Assembly: GCF_007992115.1 (NCBI RefSeq)
Contig: NZ_BJZQ01000004.1
Location: 155,921 to 219,920, forward strand
Direction of reading: 5' to 3'
Length of the DNA stretch: 64,000 nt
From: Aeromicrobium flavum
GTDB lineage: Bacteria > Actinomycetota > Actinomycetes > Propionibacteriales > Nocardioidaceae
Both the position numbers and the translations under genes were made by a program. The first letter of the stretch is position 1. Every line of letters begins with the position of its first letter. Below, piece after piece: positions 19,150 through 29,148 of the stretch. The notes under the pieces were generated by a model that saw only the letters and a list, made by a program, of their open reading frames with translations, did no database searches and was not told the origin of the DNA.

Positions 19150-19956
19150 TCAGCGACCGAAGGTGCGCGGACCGAACTCCGGGTCGGTCTTGGCCATGCC
19201 GGCCTTGCGCGCGACGGCCGTGTTGGGGGCCTTGAACATCGCCTTCTGCAGCTGGCGCTCGAGCTTGAACGCGCGGCGCGGCTGCGCCCGGCGGGTCTCG
19301 TTGAGCAGCTTCTTCGACGCGGCGACCGAGTCGGGCGAGCGCGCCAGGATCTGGTCGATGAGCTCCAGGGCGGGCTTGGTCGGGTCCTCGGCGACGCCCG
19401 AGGCGATGCCGTACTCGACGGCCTGCTCACCGGAGAAGACCTCGCCGGTCATGACGAGGCGCTTGGCCAGGTCGGCGCCGACCAGCTCCGACAGCGCGAC
19501 CGTGCCGCTCATGTCGGGGACGAGGCCCCACTTCGCCTCGAGGATCGACCACTGGCAGTCCGGCGAGGTGAAGCGGAAGTCGGCGGCCAGCGCGAGCTGG
19601 ATGCCGCCGCCGAACACGTGGCCGCGGGTGACCGCGATGACCGGCACCGACAGCTCGCGCCACGCCCACAGCGGCTGCTGGAACCGGTTGGTGCCCTTGA
19701 GCGGGTTGGGCAGGAAGTACTTCGTGACCTTCTTCTTGTCCGTCATCACGGAGCCGAAGTCCAGGCCGGCGCAGAAGGAGGGACCGCGGCCCTCGAGGAT
19801 CACGGCGCGGACGTTCGGATCGGCCTCGATCCGGTCGGCTGCCTCCATCAGGCCGTCGAGCACGCCGAACGTGATGCCGTTCAGCTTCTCGGGGCGGTTG
19901 AGCCAGACGTGGGCGATGGGCCCCTCGATCTCGGTGACGACGTGCTGTTCGGCCAT
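19150..19956 (-). CDS. Enoyl-CoA hydratase/isomerase (crotonase family)
   Basis: 268 residues. The crotonase fold is shown by HVWLNRPEKLNGI, by the oxyanion-hole segment GPSFCAGLDFGSV, and by a second glycine motif HVFGGGIQLALAADFRF. The position equivalent to the first catalytic glutamate lies in WSILEAKWGLVPDMSGT. A beta-oxidation-type hydratase or isomerase is likely. TACCCT precedes the ATG by 6 nt. It is downstream of the MerR/B12 regulator gene, with a 4 bp gap, but has its own start signal. Confidence 0.85.
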   Translation of the reverse strand: MAEQHVVTEIEGPIAHVWLNRPEKLNGITFGVLDGLMEAADRIEADPNVRAVILEGRGPSFCAGLDFGSVMTDKKKVTKYFLPNPLKGTNRFQQPLWAWRELSVPVIAVTRGHVFGGGIQLALAADFRFTSPDCQWSILEAKWGLVPDMSGTVALSELVGADLAKRLVMTGEVFSGEQAVEYGIASGVAEDPTKPALELIDQILARSPDSVAASKKLLNETRRAQPRRAFKLERQLQKAMFKAPNTAVARKAGMAKTDPEFGPRTFGR

Positions 19957-19960
19957 GCGC

Positions 19961-20842
19961 TCAGGGTAGATCGTCGCCGAGCGCGTCCCGCAACTGCTCC
20001 ACCGCCTCGCTCAGCGAGTGCGACGTGGCGACCCCCTCGGGCCAGCCCGTGCCCCCGAGCACCAGCCGGGTGTGCTGCGCCATCGCGGCCAGGCGATCCA
20101 TGTCCTCTGGGGGCGGGGTGACGTACGAGGACCACAGGAACACCGCGTCCGGCTGGCTGCTCTGGACGAACACCTCCAGCGACTCCATCGGCAGCCGGGC
20201 ACCGAGCTCGGTCCACGGATGACCGTGCTTGGCCAGGGCCGCGCCGAGGGCGACGATCGGCAGCTTGTGCTGCTCGTCCTCGACGCACGCCAGGACCACG
20301 CGCGACGGGCCGTGGGTGGGGCGCTCGTGGGCCGCGGCACGCAGCGCGCTGAGGATGGAGGCGGTGACGAGGTGCTCGGCGGCGACCCCGAGTCGGCCGT
20401 CCTCCCACTGCAGGCCGACCTCGATCATCGCGGGGGCGATGACGGAGTCCCAGCCCTCCTCGATCCCGTACCGCTCGATCGCCTGCTCGGCGGCCCGCTG
20501 GACCTTGGCCGGGTCGAACTCCTTGGCTCCGGCCAGGATCGTGAACACCGCCTGGTCGTGGCCCGAGGTGCGTAGTCCTTCCGAACCACCACCGACGATC
20601 GCCGCCAGCTCGTGCGGTGCCAGACGCTTCACGCGTTCGGCCGCCTCCTGGGCAGGCACGCCCGCCTCGATGAAACGGGCCAGGGTGGCGACCCGGTCGG
20701 CGTCGATGATCGTGTAGCGGCGGTGACCGCCGGACGTGCGGAACGTGGGGCCGACGCCGTACCGGCGCTCCCACGTGCGCAGGGTGGGAGCGGCGATGCC
20801 CAGCATCTCGGACAGCGCCCCCACCGTCCAACGGCGGTGCAT
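19961..20842 (-). CDS. MerR-type regulator with B12-binding domain (CarH/LitR-like)
   Basis: 293 residues. A MerR winged HTH (residues 5-75, with TLRTWERRYGVGPTFRTSGGHRRY) is followed by a four-helix B12-binding-2 domain and a Rossmann B12 domain. Conserved features of the CarH photoreceptor are present: tryptophan 146 followed nine residues later by E156-H157 (the Wx9EH motif), and H192 in EDEQHKLP as candidate lower axial ligand. The usual glycine after that histidine motif is proline here. CarH proteins bind adenosylcobalamin, repress carotenoid genes in the dark and release DNA in light. A carotenoid operon lies 25 kb away, so control of it is only a hypothesis. Confidence 0.85.
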   Translation of the reverse strand: MHRRWTVGALSEMLGIAAPTLRTWERRYGVGPTFRTSGGHRRYTIIDADRVATLARFIEAGVPAQEAAERVKRLAPHELAAIVGGGSEGLRTSGHDQAVFTILAGAKEFDPAKVQRAAEQAIERYGIEEGWDSVIAPAMIEVGLQWEDGRLGVAAEHLVTASILSALRAAAHERPTHGPSRVVLACVEDEQHKLPIVALGAALAKHGHPWTELGARLPMESLEVFVQSSQPDAVFLWSSYVTPPPEDMDRLAAMAQHTRLVLGGTGWPEGVATSHSLSEAVEQLRDALGDDLP

Positions 20843-20849
20843 GGGTCAG

Positions 20850-20879
20850 ATCATAAAACTTATTCAAGGTGCTTGCCAA
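20850..20879 (-). promoter_or_regulatory. Promoter of the CarH-like gene
   Basis: -35 TTGGCA (20874-20879) and -10 TATGAT (20850-20855) on the minus strand, 18-bp spacing. The ATG at 20842 is 7 nt past the -10, so the mRNA should be leaderless. The partial inverted repeat TATTCA...TGAATA within the spacer and upstream flank could be an operator. Confidence 0.6.
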
Positions 20880-20974
20880 GTGAATAGATTGACTAGTACG
20901 GTCGAACTACTTGACCGGGTTGTGCACCCAGCTCGGATCTCGCTCCTCACCCTTGGGGAAGGGCAGGAAACATC

Positions 20975-21265
20975 ATGGTCAACATCAAGCGACTCCCGTC
21001 GCCCATCATCGAGTCCTACGAATGGCAGTGGGAGGGCGCCTGCATGGGCGTCGATTCCTCCGTCTTCTTCTCACCCGAAGCAGAGCGCGGCATGAAGCGT
21101 CACCGCCGCGAAGAGTCCGCCAAGGCGGTGTGCGCCACGTGCCCCGTCATCGATCGGTGCCGCGAGCATGCGCTCGCCGTCCAGGAGCCGTACGGCGTCT
21201 GGGGCGGTCTCACCGAGTCCGAACGTGCCGAGATCCTGGCCGGCCGCGTGTCGGCCGTCGGCTGA
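20975..21265 (+). CDS. WhiB family iron-sulfur transcriptional regulator
   Basis: 96 residues. Four conserved cysteines ligate a 4Fe-4S cluster: C23, then C53, C56 and C62 in VCATCPVIDRC. The beta-turn GVWGGLTESERAEIL follows, the region that contacts SigA or DNA. The sequence resembles WhiB1/WhiB2-type members but the subclass is not certain. It is divergent from the CarH-like gene, with a 132 bp shared regulatory gap. AGGAA precedes the ATG. The stop codon overlaps the next start by one base. Confidence 0.93.
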   Translation: MVNIKRLPSPIIESYEWQWEGACMGVDSSVFFSPEAERGMKRHRREESAKAVCATCPVIDRCREHALAVQEPYGVWGGLTESERAEILAGRVSAVG

Positions 21266-21567
21266 TGTCCAAGGCGAAGCAGGGCAAGGCCAGTACGTCG
21301 GCCAAGATCCTGTACCAGCCGGTCGGACTGATCTCCTCGTTGCTCGCGGGACTCATCGCCACCGCGATCTTCAAGCAGGTCTGGAAGCGGGCCAGCCCGA
21401 ACAGTGAAGGCGATCCGCCCACACCCACCCAGTCGGAGTTTCCGCTCAAGGAGATCCTGCTGGCTGCGGTGATCCAAGGCGCGATCTTCTCCACGGTCAA
21501 GGCCATCGTCCAGCGTCAGGGAGCTCGCGCGTTCGCCAAGGCGACCGGCGAGTGGCCCGGCGACTGA
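21265..21567 (+). CDS. DUF4235 family membrane protein
   Basis: 100 residues. Basic N-terminus, then a hydrophobic segment (GLISSLLAGLIATAIFKQVWKRA) and a second one (ILLAAVIQGAIFSTVKAIV), matching the DUF4235 pattern common in actinobacteria. Function unknown. Its ATG overlaps the whiB stop (TGATG), so it is translationally coupled and probably co-regulated. A strong terminator follows at 21625-21668. Confidence 0.82.
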   Translation: MSKAKQGKASTSAKILYQPVGLISSLLAGLIATAIFKQVWKRASPNSEGDPPTPTQSEFPLKEILLAAVIQGAIFSTVKAIVQRQGARAFAKATGEWPGD

Positions 21568-21624
21568 GCACGCAGCGAGTGCTCACGACGTCGAGCCAGC
21601 GCAGAAGAGACGCCTGAGAAGCAT

Positions 21625-21668
21625 GCCGATGGCCCCGGGATCACTCCCGGGGCCGTCGGCCTTTCTTG
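21625..21668 (+). terminator. Rho-independent terminator of the whiB-DUF4235 operon
   Basis: Stem GGCCCCGGGA / TCCCGGGGCC with flanking GCCGA/TCGGC pairs and a 4-nt loop, followed by CTTTCTT. This is the most canonical terminator in the window. Confidence 0.85.
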
Positions 21669-21687
21669 GGCCATCCGAGGCAAACGA

Positions 21688-21720
21688 GAAAGGGCCGGAT
21701 CCCGTGGGATCCGGCCCTTC
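21688..21720 (-). terminator. tRNA-Leu terminator
   Basis: A long near-perfect stem built on AAGGGCCGGATCCC and its complement lies just past the 3' end of tRNA-Leu on the minus strand and runs into TTTCTC. Confidence 0.75.
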
Positions 21721-21725
21721 ACCTG

Positions 21726-21808
21726 TGCGCGAGGGGGGATTTGAACCCCCACGCCCTTGCGGACACTGGCACCTGAAGCCAGCGCGTCTACCATTCCGCC
21801 ACTCGCGC
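21726..21808 (-). tRNA. tRNA-Leu (anticodon CAG)
   Basis: An 83-nt class II tRNA. The acceptor stem GCGCGAG pairs with CTCGCGC, and the anticodon loop CTTCAGG gives CAG. A long variable arm (TGTCCGCAAGGGCG region) and TTCAAAT in the T loop are present. The 3' CCA is not encoded. In mycobacteria a leucine tRNA flanks fhaA in the same way. Confidence 0.96.
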
Positions 21809-21940
21809 ATGGCCCGGATAACCGAACCGACGTCAGAGTCTAACAGGCGGCTTCGCGGGCGCGAACCCGGCGGGTCACCCGCCGATCCGCACGGGGGTGT
21901 GCGGCGGGTCGCAGGCGCAGACGACGCCGATGTGGTGCCG

Positions 21941-21957
21941 TGTCGATACGATCGACA
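21941..21957. promoter_or_regulatory. Inverted repeat upstream of the fhaA operon
   Basis: TGTCGA, 5 bp, TCGACA, lying about 45 bp before fhaA and overlapping a possible -10 TACGAT (21947-21952). It may be an operator or simply promoter sequence. The rest of the 195 bp gap after tRNA-Leu shows no gene. Confidence 0.35.
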
Positions 21958-22003
21958 GGACCAGCCGTCACTGAACGCCCGCGCGCCCGAGGAGGTGAGC
22001 ACC

Positions 22004-22714
22004 ATGGCAGGAGTCCTGCAGCGTTTCGAGAAGCGCCTCGAGGGTGCTGTCACCGGGGCGTTCGCCCGCGCGTTCCGCAGCGCCGTCCAGCCGGTCGAGA
22101 TCGCCGCGGCCCTCCAGCGCGAGGTCGACCAGAGCGCCACGATCCTCAGCCGCGAGCGCACCCTCGTGCCCAACGACTTCACCGTCGAGCTCTCGCCGGC
22201 CGACCACGACCGGCTCGCTCCCTACGGAGCCACCCTCGCCACCGAGCTGGCCACGCTGCTCAAGGAGCACCTGGCCGAGCAGCACTACACCGCCGCGGGC
22301 CCCCTCCACATCGAGTTCGCCCTCGACGAGGAGCTGCACACCGGCCGCTTCACGATCGTCAGCGCGTCGAACGCGTCGGTCACGCCCGTGCGCGGCGAGC
22401 CCATCACCGACACCGCCGTGCGGCGCGCGAAGGTGGTCCTCGACATCGGCGGCCTGCGCCACCCCGTGAACCCGCCCGGCATCACGATCGGCCGCGGCTC
22501 CACGGCCGACCTCAAGATCGACGACCCCGGCATCAGCCGCAACCATGCCGAGGTCTCGTTCCTCGGCTCGGGCGTCGAGGTACGCGACCTGGGCTCCACC
22601 AACGGCGTGATCGTCGACGGTCGCCGGGTCGACGCCGCCTTCCTGCGCAACGGATCCACGATCCGGCTGGGCAACACGACCATCTCGGTGCAGATCAGCG
22701 AGGAGGTCGTGTGA
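22004..22714 (+). CDS. fhaA: FhaA: DUF3662 and FHA domain protein
   Basis: 236 residues, shorter than mycobacterial FhaA because the long low-complexity linker is missing. The N-terminal DUF3662 domain (MAGVLQRFEKRLEGAVTGAF...) is followed by an FHA domain (GITIGRGSTADLKIDDPGISRNHAEVSF, with GSTNGVIVDGRRV). FHA domains bind phosphothreonine on PknB targets, and FhaA links the kinase to peptidoglycan-precursor control (known from mycobacterial MviN). GGAGG lies 9 nt upstream of the ATG. It is the first gene of a co-directional signalling and wall-synthesis operon. Confidence 0.93.
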   Translation: MAGVLQRFEKRLEGAVTGAFARAFRSAVQPVEIAAALQREVDQSATILSRERTLVPNDFTVELSPADHDRLAPYGATLATELATLLKEHLAEQHYTAAGPLHIEFALDEELHTGRFTIVSASNASVTPVRGEPITDTAVRRAKVVLDIGGLRHPVNPPGITIGRGSTADLKIDDPGISRNHAEVSFLGSGVEVRDLGSTNGVIVDGRRVDAAFLRNGSTIRLGNTTISVQISEEVV

Positions 22715-22733
22715 CCGGGGACGCGGAGATGCC

Positions 22734-23213
22734 ATGAGCGAACTCACCCTCACCCTGATCAAGCTCGGCTTCCTGGCCGTGCTGTGGCTGTTCGTGCTGT
22801 CGGCCGTCTCGGTCATCCGCACCGACATCTTCGGCACCAAGGTCCAGACGCCGAAGCAGCCCAAGGGCGAGAAGAAGCCCAAGCAGCCCAAGGGCGGCAC
22901 GCGCACCCGCCGGGTTCGCGGCGCCCCGAGCCAGCTCGTGATCGTCGACGGCCCCAACGCCGGCCAGAGCGTGCCCGTCTCGACCGAGCCGGTGCTGCTC
23001 GGCCGCGGCACCGACGCGGCGATCCGGCTCGACGACGACTACGTCTCCACCCGCCATGCCCGCTTCGCCACCAACGGCGAGCAGTGGTTCGTCGAGGACC
23101 TCGGCTCCACCAACGGCACCTTCATCGGCAGCCAGCGCGTCACGTCCCCCGTGCCCGTCGCGCTCGGCACCGCGGTCCGCCTGGGCAAGACGATCGTGGA
23201 GTTGCGCAAGTAG
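22734..23213 (+). CDS. fhaB: FhaB (FipA): membrane-anchored FHA protein
   Basis: 159 residues. An N-terminal membrane helix (LIKLGFLAVLWLFVLSAVSVI) and a lysine/proline-rich linker precede an FHA domain (EPVLLGRGTDAAIRLDDDYVSTRHARF and DLGSTNGTFIGSQRV). The mycobacterial orthologue binds FtsZ and FtsQ at the septum and is phosphorylated by Ser/Thr kinases. It lies 19 bp after fhaA and directly abuts pstP. Confidence 0.94.
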   Translation: MSELTLTLIKLGFLAVLWLFVLSAVSVIRTDIFGTKVQTPKQPKGEKKPKQPKGGTRTRRVRGAPSQLVIVDGPNAGQSVPVSTEPVLLGRGTDAAIRLDDDYVSTRHARFATNGEQWFVEDLGSTNGTFIGSQRVTSPVPVALGTAVRLGKTIVELRK

Positions 23214-24521
23214 ATGGCGCCCCTGACCTACCGCTTCGTGGCGATGACCGACGTCGGCCTGCGTCGCTCCAACAACCAGGACTCCGGCTACGCGAGCCCG
23301 CGCCTGCTCGTCATCGCCGACGGCATGGGCGGTGCCGCGGCCGGCGACCTGGCCTCCTCGGCCGCCCTCGCCGAGATCCGCCAGATCGACCGCGACCTCG
23401 ACCCGGAGGAGGACGGCGACGCGCTCGAGGCGATGCGCACCGCCGTCGCCCACGCCAACCACCGGCTGGCCGAGCTGATCGCCGACGACCCGGCCGTCGA
23501 GGGCATGGGCACCACCCTCGAGGCCATGCTCTGGGACGGCGAGAAGCTGGCCGTGGCCCACATCGGCGACTCCCGCGCCTACCGTCTGCGCCACGGCCGC
23601 CTCAGCCAGCTGAGCATCGACCACACCTTCGTGCAGAGCCTCGTCGACGAGGGGCGCATCACGCTCGAGGAGGCGCGGGTCCACCCGCACCGGTCGCTGC
23701 TGCTGAAGGCGATCCTCGGGCGCGACGACTTCGAGCCCGACTTCACGTGGCTCCAGCCCTCGGCCGGCGACCGCTACCTGCTGTGCAGCGACGGCCTGAC
23801 CGACATGGTCGACGACGCCACCATCGAGCGCACGATGAAGCTCGAGACCATCGACGTCGCCGCCACCGAGCTGGTGCGGCTCGCCCTCGAGGCCGGCGGG
23901 TACGACAACGTCACGGTGGTCCTGGCCGAGTTCGTCGACGGCGACGAGACGGTCGACGAGGACCTCGTCTGCGCCGACGGCCGCCCGCAGTTGGTGGGCG
24001 CGGCCACCAGTCAGCCGCGGGGCCGCACGGGCTCGGTCCGGGCCGCGACCGCACCCACCTCGAACCTCACCTCGCACACCGGCGCGGTCGAACCCGACCC
24101 CGAGGAGCTGCGCTACGCACCGCGTCCCGTCCCCCGTCGTCGCTGGGTCCGGTGGCTGCTCGTGGGCCTGGTGGTCGTCGGACTGGTCGGCGGCGCCGGG
24201 GCCTACGCCTACGACTGGTCCCAGCGCCAGTACTTCGTCGCCCCGTCCGACGACTCGGTCGCGATCTTCCGCGGCGTCGACCTCTCGGTGCCGGGCCTGA
24301 CGCTCGCCCACGTCGACGAGATCACCCGCATCCGGATCGACACGCTGCCCCCGTACCAGCGCGACCGCGTCGCCGCGGGCATCACGGCCGCCGACCGCGA
24401 CGAGGCCAAGCGCATCGTCACCAACCTGAGCATCCAGGCCACCGAGCCCACACCGACACCCACGCCCACCCCGGCGCCGCGGCGCAGCCGGGCGACGACC
24501 GCGCCGACGGAGACGCCATGA
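23214..24521 (+). CDS. pstP: PstP: membrane PP2C-type Ser/Thr phosphatase
   Basis: 435 residues. The cytosolic PP2C domain (1-240) shows metal-binding motifs VIADGMGGAAAGD, HIGDSRAYRLRHG, LLCSDGLTDMVDD and DNVTVVLAEF. A linker and one membrane helix (WLLVGLVVVGLVGGAGAYAY, near residue 310) precede an external domain ending in a threonine/proline repeat. It dephosphorylates PknB and its substrates. The start codon follows the fhaB stop without a gap, and the stop overlaps rodA by 4 bp. Confidence 0.96.
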   Translation: MAPLTYRFVAMTDVGLRRSNNQDSGYASPRLLVIADGMGGAAAGDLASSAALAEIRQIDRDLDPEEDGDALEAMRTAVAHANHRLAELIADDPAVEGMGTTLEAMLWDGEKLAVAHIGDSRAYRLRHGRLSQLSIDHTFVQSLVDEGRITLEEARVHPHRSLLLKAILGRDDFEPDFTWLQPSAGDRYLLCSDGLTDMVDDATIERTMKLETIDVAATELVRLALEAGGYDNVTVVLAEFVDGDETVDEDLVCADGRPQLVGAATSQPRGRTGSVRAATAPTSNLTSHTGAVEPDPEELRYAPRPVPRRRWVRWLLVGLVVVGLVGGAGAYAYDWSQRQYFVAPSDDSVAIFRGVDLSVPGLTLAHVDEITRIRIDTLPPYQRDRVAAGITAADRDEAKRIVTNLSIQATEPTPTPTPTPAPRRSRATTAPTETP

Positions 24522-25903
24522 GCGCCCCGGGCAGCACGCCGACCTGGATCCCCCGCAAGCGCCGCACCGCCGAGCTCGGCCTGCTGCTGCTGGCGATCGC
24601 CATCGGCATCGGCTCCTACGCGGCCGTCGGCCTCGGACTCGACGGCAGCGTCCCGCCGGGGATCTACACCGTGGGTGCGGTCTACGCGATCGTGGCGCTC
24701 GGCGCCCACGTCGCCGTCCGGCGCTTCGCCGGGTACGCCGACCCCGTGCTGCTGCCCCTGGTCGTGGCCCTCAACGGCATCGGCCTGGTGATGATCTACC
24801 GGATCGACCTCGGCCTGGACGCCATGGGATCGCCCTACGGACCCTTCGCGCAGGGCCAGCTGCGGTGGACGGTCCTGGGCATCCTGATGTTCGTCGCCGT
24901 GCTGGTGCTGATCCGCGACCACCGCCGGCTGCAGCAGTACACCTACACGTTCGGCCTCGCCGCCATCGCCCTGCTGGTCCTGCCGATCCTGCCCGTCATC
25001 GGCAACGCCAAGCGCGGCGCGCAGATCTGGATCCAGCTCGGCCCCTTCAGCTTCCAGCCCGCCGAGGCCGCCAAGATCGCCCTGGCGATCTTCTTCGCCG
25101 GCTACCTGGTCGCCAAGCGCGACGCCCTCGCGCTCGCCGGCCGCCGCATCCTCGGCGTCGACCTGCCCCGGGGCCGCGACCTCGGCCCGATCCTGCTCGG
25201 CTGGCTGATCAGCGTCGGCATCCTGGTCTTCCAGCGCGACCTCGGCTCGTCCCTGCTGTTCTTCGGCCTGTTCGTCGTGATGCTCTACGTCGCCACCGAG
25301 CGTCCCGGCTGGCTGTTCGTCGGCACCGCGCTGTTCGCCGTCGGCGCCTGGTTCGGCTATGCCGCGTTCGGTCACGTGCGCGAGCGGTTCGACGCCTGGC
25401 TCGACCCGTGGTCCGACCCCGACCAGAACTACCAGCTCATCACCGCGCTGTACGGGCTCGGCCACGGCGGTCTGCTCGGCCGCGGCTGGGGCGAGGGCAG
25501 CCCCGAGCTGACCCCGTTCGGGTTCTCGGACTTCATCTTGTCGTCCATCGGCGAGGAGCTGGGCCTCACCGGCCTCATGGCGGTGATCGTGGTCTACGGC
25601 CTGATCGTCGAGCGCGGCCTGCGCATCGCCCTGACCTGTCGCGACGCCTTCGGCAAGCTGCTCGCCGTGGGCCTGTCGGTGTCCTTCGCCCTGCAGGTGT
25701 TCGTCGTCGCCGGGGGCGTCACCCGACTCATCCCGCTGACCGGCCTCACCGCGCCGTTCCTGGCCGCCGGCGGCTCCTCGATCATCATGAACTGGATCAT
25801 CGTGGCGTTGCTGCTGCGGATCAGCGACCAGACCCGGCGCCCGGCGCCGGAGGTCAGCACGATCAGCGGCGACGACGAGACCCAGGTGGTGAAGCTGTCG
25901 TGA
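24518..25903 (+). CDS. rodA: RodA/FtsW (SEDS) peptidoglycan glycosyltransferase
   Basis: 461 residues, ten membrane helices. SEDS motifs are RGAQIWIQLGPFSFQPAEAAKIALAI, QRDLGSSLLFF, and FSDFILSSIGEELGLTG, ending with AAGGSSIIMNW. SEDS proteins polymerise lipid II with a cognate class B PBP, here encoded by the overlapping next gene. The position between pstP and pbpA matches mycobacterial RodA (Rv0017c). Whether it serves elongation or division cannot be told from sequence. Confidence 0.93.
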   Translation: MSAPGSTPTWIPRKRRTAELGLLLLAIAIGIGSYAAVGLGLDGSVPPGIYTVGAVYAIVALGAHVAVRRFAGYADPVLLPLVVALNGIGLVMIYRIDLGLDAMGSPYGPFAQGQLRWTVLGILMFVAVLVLIRDHRRLQQYTYTFGLAAIALLVLPILPVIGNAKRGAQIWIQLGPFSFQPAEAAKIALAIFFAGYLVAKRDALALAGRRILGVDLPRGRDLGPILLGWLISVGILVFQRDLGSSLLFFGLFVVMLYVATERPGWLFVGTALFAVGAWFGYAAFGHVRERFDAWLDPWSDPDQNYQLITALYGLGHGGLLGRGWGEGSPELTPFGFSDFILSSIGEELGLTGLMAVIVVYGLIVERGLRIALTCRDAFGKLLAVGLSVSFALQVFVVAGGVTRLIPLTGLTAPFLAAGGSSIIMNWIIVALLLRISDQTRRPAPEVSTISGDDETQVVKLS

Positions 25904-27366
25904 ACAAGCCCGTGCGTGCCATGGCCGTCGTCTGCCTGCTGATGTTCGTCGGCCTGCTGCTCAACGCGAACTACGTGCAGTTCGTGCAGGCCGACGACCT
26001 CAACGAGAAGCCCGGCAACCGCCGTGTCATCGACGAGGAGTTCAGCCGTGAGCGCGGCGCCATCATCGTCGACGGCAAGCCCATCGCGCAGTCGGTCCCG
26101 GTCAAGGACAAGTGGCAGTTCCAGCGCCGCTACACCGACGCCAAGCTCTACGCGCCGGTCACCGGCTACTTCTCCTACCTGTACGGGCGCGAGGGCATCG
26201 AGCAGACCTACAACTCGATCCTGTCGGGCAGCGACGACCGGCTCTTCGTCAACCGCGTCATCGACGTCATCTCCAACGACCAGCCCCAGGGCGGCAGCGT
26301 CGAGCTCACCCTCGACCCCGCCGCGCAGAAGGCCGCGTTCGACGGTCTCGCCGACCTCGGCGAGAAGACCCGTGGTGCGGTCGTGGCGCTCGACCCGCAG
26401 ACGGGTGAGGTGCTGGCGATGGTCAGCCAGCCCACGTACAACCCCAACGCGCTGGCCAGCCACCGCCTCGAGAAGGTCGCCCAGAACTGGCGCCGCCTCA
26501 ACCAGGACGAGACGCAGCCGCTGATCAACCGCTCGACCCAGACCACCCTGCCCCCCGGCTCGACGTTCAAGGCTGTGACGGCCGCAGCGGCGCTCGAGGA
26601 CCTCGGCCTCAAGGCCGACGACGACGTGCGCGGCGGCGCCACGCTCGGCTTCCCCGGGATCGACTACAAGCTCACCAACCAGGGCGGCAGCACCTGCGGC
26701 GGCAACCCGATCAGCTTCCAGCGTGCGCTCGAGGTGTCGTGCAACGTGTCGTTCGGCTGGCTGGCCCGCAAGGTCGGCCAGGACAAGCTCGCCGAGCAGG
26801 CCACCAAGTTCGGCTTCGGCGAGCGCCCCATCGACGACCTCGTCTCCTACGCCAGCCGTTTCACCGCCGACCCCGACACCGACCTCGAGGCGCCCCAGCT
26901 GGCGCAGTCCGGCATCGGCCAGTTCGAGGTGGCCGCCACCCCGATCCAGATGGCGATGGTGGCCGGGGCCGTCGCCAACGACGGCGTCCTGATGAAGCCG
27001 CACCTGGTGCGCACCGTCCGCGCCCCCAACCTCTCGGTGCTCGAGCAGCCCGAGCCCCAGGAGCTCGGACGGCCGATGTCCGCCGGCGACGCCCGTGAGC
27101 TCAGCGACATGATGGTCTCGGTCGTCCAGGACGGCACCGGGTCTCCCGCCCAGATCCCCGGCGTCGACGTCGGCGGCAAGACCGGCACGGCCGAGTCCGC
27201 CCCCGACCGACCCCCGTACGCGTGGTTCATCGGCTTCGCGCCGGCCGACGACCCGAAGGTGGCCGTGGCCGTCCTGGTCGAGTCCACGCAGAACACCAGC
27301 GACATCGGCGGCGGCCGCCTCGGCGGCCCGATCGCCCGCTCCGTGATGGAGGCAGTGCTGCGATGA
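25900..27366 (+). CDS. pbpA: Class B penicillin-binding protein PbpA
   Basis: 488 residues from a GTG overlapping the rodA stop by 4 bp. An N-terminal membrane anchor (residues 5-28) and dimerisation region precede the transpeptidase domain. The acyl-enzyme serine is in STFK (S221, K224), the second motif is SCN in EVSCNVSFGW, and the third is KTGTAE. It cross-links peptidoglycan with RodA at the membrane. Penicillin binding is expected from these motifs. Confidence 0.96.
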   Translation: MNKPVRAMAVVCLLMFVGLLLNANYVQFVQADDLNEKPGNRRVIDEEFSRERGAIIVDGKPIAQSVPVKDKWQFQRRYTDAKLYAPVTGYFSYLYGREGIEQTYNSILSGSDDRLFVNRVIDVISNDQPQGGSVELTLDPAAQKAAFDGLADLGEKTRGAVVALDPQTGEVLAMVSQPTYNPNALASHRLEKVAQNWRRLNQDETQPLINRSTQTTLPPGSTFKAVTAAAALEDLGLKADDDVRGGATLGFPGIDYKLTNQGGSTCGGNPISFQRALEVSCNVSFGWLARKVGQDKLAEQATKFGFGERPIDDLVSYASRFTADPDTDLEAPQLAQSGIGQFEVAATPIQMAMVAGAVANDGVLMKPHLVRTVRAPNLSVLEQPEPQELGRPMSAGDARELSDMMVSVVQDGTGSPAQIPGVDVGGKTGTAESAPDRPPYAWFIGFAPADDPKVAVAVLVESTQNTSDIGGGRLGGPIARSVMEAVLR

Positions 27367-27397
27367 CCCTCATCCACCCTTTGGGAGACTGGACACC

Positions 27398-29137
<1,740 letters not shown>

Positions 29138-29148
29138 GGCCAGGCCCG

